Source: Hedera helix (lineage: Eukaryota > Streptophyta > Magnoliopsida > Apiales > Araliaceae). Taken from it: 64,000 nt of DNA. The DNA is taken from assembly GCA_947179155.2 (NCBI GenBank), contig OX359269.1:49334524-49398523 (forward strand), in the 5' to 3' direction. Within the stretch, counting starts at the first letter, position 1. Each line of letters begins with the position of its first letter. This document shows positions 61,801 to 64,000 of this stretch, piece after piece. The notes under the pieces were generated by a model. It saw only the letters and a program-made list of their open reading frames with translations, was not told where the DNA came from and did not search any database. The position numbers and the translations under genes were made by a program.

Positions 61801-64000
61801 AGTAAAGTAATCGATTCTATTTATTTACTTATTTTACCATCTAAATATTTATTAAAGAAATTAATATTTTCACAACTTAAAATGTTATTTTTATAAGATT
61901 TTCTCACAAAATAATAAATAAATTAGCACTTATGTAAGATATATCTTGTGAAAATATTTATATTTATTTATAGAAATAATAATTATCTACTATTAATTAC
62001 GATGGGTTGTACTTTTCTTTAAGAATATCTGTATTACTGACTCCAATTTTTTTTAATTTATATTTTAGGAGAAAACACATAAATTAATATGTGTAATTAA
62101 TATTTTATTTGATTAATTAATAAAATTATTCAATATTGCCTTTCTTAAATTATTAAAAAGGATGATAGAGAAATAAATTACTATTTAATACTTAGGAATA
62201 ATATAAAAAATTAAGTCATTAATTCTCTCTTAAAATTGATGAATAAAATTTTCTCTTTAAAATGACAAATAAAAAAAACAAAAGAGAATATTTCATCGAC
62301 TTATTTTATTTATATGTTTCATATTTGAGTTATGCTATATATTACAAAAAATACATATTTAATTATAATTATAAAATATATCAATACATAAAATTAAATA
62401 AAATTTATAAATGGATTTCATTTATTACAAATTTATTCAAAAAATTAACATTAATATTATGTTTAAATTAAAAAAATAAAATAAAATAAAGAGAGAGCTG
62501 ATTCTCATTTCGTGGAATTCCCGGCAGAGGAAAGGGCCGTAGCGGATTAAGCTCTTTTTTTTCTTCGTAAAATGCGATGGATTTCCTAAAGATATTTCTT
62601 AGTGAATCCTATCAACTAAAAAGTATATAAGACAAATGCTCAATAGAGGTAAGAGAAATATATACCACAGAAAATAGATAAGCTCGGTTTTGGAGCATCC
62701 CAAGAAAAATTTAAGAGAAAAGAATGATAAGCTAACCTTATGTTACAGTGTCTAGGAACTCATAGATTCACTACGATGCATACATATACTTCGTTTCGTT
62801 TTAAATTATAAAATTAATTTTAAATATTTTAAAGTTTAAAATTAATATAATTTATATTAATATAATTATAAATATTATAAATTATTTTTAAAATATTATT
62901 AATTATGAGATTAATTATTTTAAAATTTTAAAATAAATTATATTAATTTTAATTTTAAAAATATTATAAATTAATTTTTAAAAAATTAATAATAATCTTA
63001 TAATTTTTTTAAAAAGAAGTATATTATTACCGGAAGGACTAAGGAGTGCATATATCGACACTATGCAATGCAATAATAAAAATAAAAAAGAACTCCGGCC
63101 CGCCATTCTTTATTAAATGTCATTTTTAGAGAATTTATTTTGTTCCTCTTTCTCCATTATCTGTAGATTTAATTTGAAGGAAAATTCATTACAAATTTAA
63201 TTTTCTGTAATCTTTTCAATAAAGTTTATGGAGATAATATTATCTATATACTCTCACTTAGTAATCTCATACATATTTTATTAATTATTTATATATTATT
63301 ATAACCTTTAATTAATTTTTGTGTACTAGGAGATCAAGTGATGTGTGAGGGGCACTCAGGAGCTCTTCCCATCGAGGGACGAGGAGAGTCCTCCAAGTAA
63401 TGTAAATTTATCAAAATATGCATTTCATTCTAAAGTATATGACTAATATGACTTTTGAATTTAGTTTAATATATTTAAAAATTTAAATCAAAATTTTTTG
63501 TTTAAATAATACAAATATAAAATTTGTACACTATTTAAATATTATTATTAATTATAAAAAAATTAAAACATAAATAAATCACATTAACTTTTTCAAGTTA
63601 AAAATATTTTAAATTGATTTAAAAATATAAATTCAATAAACCAAGATTTTTATAGTCAAACGGTAGAAAAATTATTCAGCAATTCTGAGGCACTATCATG
63701 TAATATTTTAAGCCAATCAAATATCTCTATTTTAATAATATCTTATTATTTATAACTTTAAATTCAATAAAATAAAAAAATATAATTAATTTTAAACATG
63801 ACGCGATGGGTATTTCAAATTCACTAAATAATTATTGCGGACGGAAGGAGTATTAATTATGAGCGTGAGGAATACGCGCAGTACGTAGATATGTATGAGG
63901 AAGAGTGGAGACAGAAGGAAAAAAGCGTGGCACAATTGCTGAGCCATAAATGGACTTGTCATTTAATGAGATATTGAGGAGGAATTATTTATCCTATTTA
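61801..64000. other. AT-rich intergenic DNA at the right edge
   Basis: No gene seen. A short AT-rich open frame at 62262-62471 is low-complexity and not supported. Near 63843 the word ggacggaaggagta looks like an isolated Stowaway end. Confidence 0.55.
62787..63021. mobile_element. Degenerate Stowaway-like inverted repeat
   Basis: TA, then cttcgtttcgttttaaattat on the left and, reversed, cttctttttaaaaaaattat on the right, closing with TA. The AT-rich centre is self-complementary. The tips are worn, so assignment is tentative. Confidence 0.4.

Noticed and set aside
62262..62471. 69-codon open frame rich in Lys/Tyr/Ile
   Set aside because: Product of AT-rich sequence; no homology signal.

Overview
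The window reads as nuclear DNA of a eudicot plant. It is very AT-rich, its genes have GT-AG introns, and it carries plant-type mobile elements (Stowaway, Tourist and hAT-like non-autonomous elements and a Tekay/Del-type chromovirus). The six recognisable host genes are all plant families. I cannot name the species from sequence alone.

Layout, left to right. 1-6900: a class III peroxidase gene of the PRX72/PRX49 type (2417-3796, +) whose third exon carries a 1-base frameshift, followed by AT-rich DNA with an LTR-like block. 6961-7500: intronless gene for mitochondrial ribosomal protein bL12 (+). 10615-12208: non-autonomous hAT-like element with 8-bp target duplications. 13456-18692: a foldback-type element packed with about 21 copies of a GC-rich hairpin, itself split by a 3.3-kb solo LTR (14748-18066). 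19791-25083: an 11-exon gene for a FOLT1-type folate carrier (+). 26167-29033: a 6-exon UBC16/UBE2W-type E2 gene (-). 31327-42344: a 15-exon D-2-hydroxyglutarate dehydrogenase gene (-). 45179-49157: remains of a MiaB/CDK5RAP1-type tRNA methylthiotransferase gene (+), with frameshifts, stops and a missing core. 51291-61795: a complete, very young Tekay-type Gypsy retrotransposon on the minus strand, with two 2839-bp LTRs differing at only six sites by eye, TSD tatgt, PBS, gag, pol and PPT. 61801-64000: AT-rich DNA with no gene seen.

The host gene order (peroxidase, L12, folate carrier, UBC, D2HGDH, MiaB-like) matches, from memory, the combined content of two duplicated Arabidopsis segments (At4g36390-At4g36430 and At5g66380-At5g66390), so this is an old conserved block expanded by transposons. 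The genes have unrelated jobs (wall peroxidation, organelle translation, folate transport, ubiquitination, mitochondrial 2-hydroxyglutarate oxidation, organelle tRNA thiolation) and do not form one pathway, though L12, D2HGDH and the MiaB-like protein are all expected in mitochondria.

The most striking observations are: (1) the solo LTR contains a 280-bp segment with perfect GT-AG intron borders that is exactly absent from both LTRs of the young element of the same family, as expected if a spliced RNA was reverse transcribed; (2) the hairpin array inside the foldback element; (3) an in-frame stop between gag and pol in an otherwise young element; (4) decay of the MiaB-like gene between intact neighbours.
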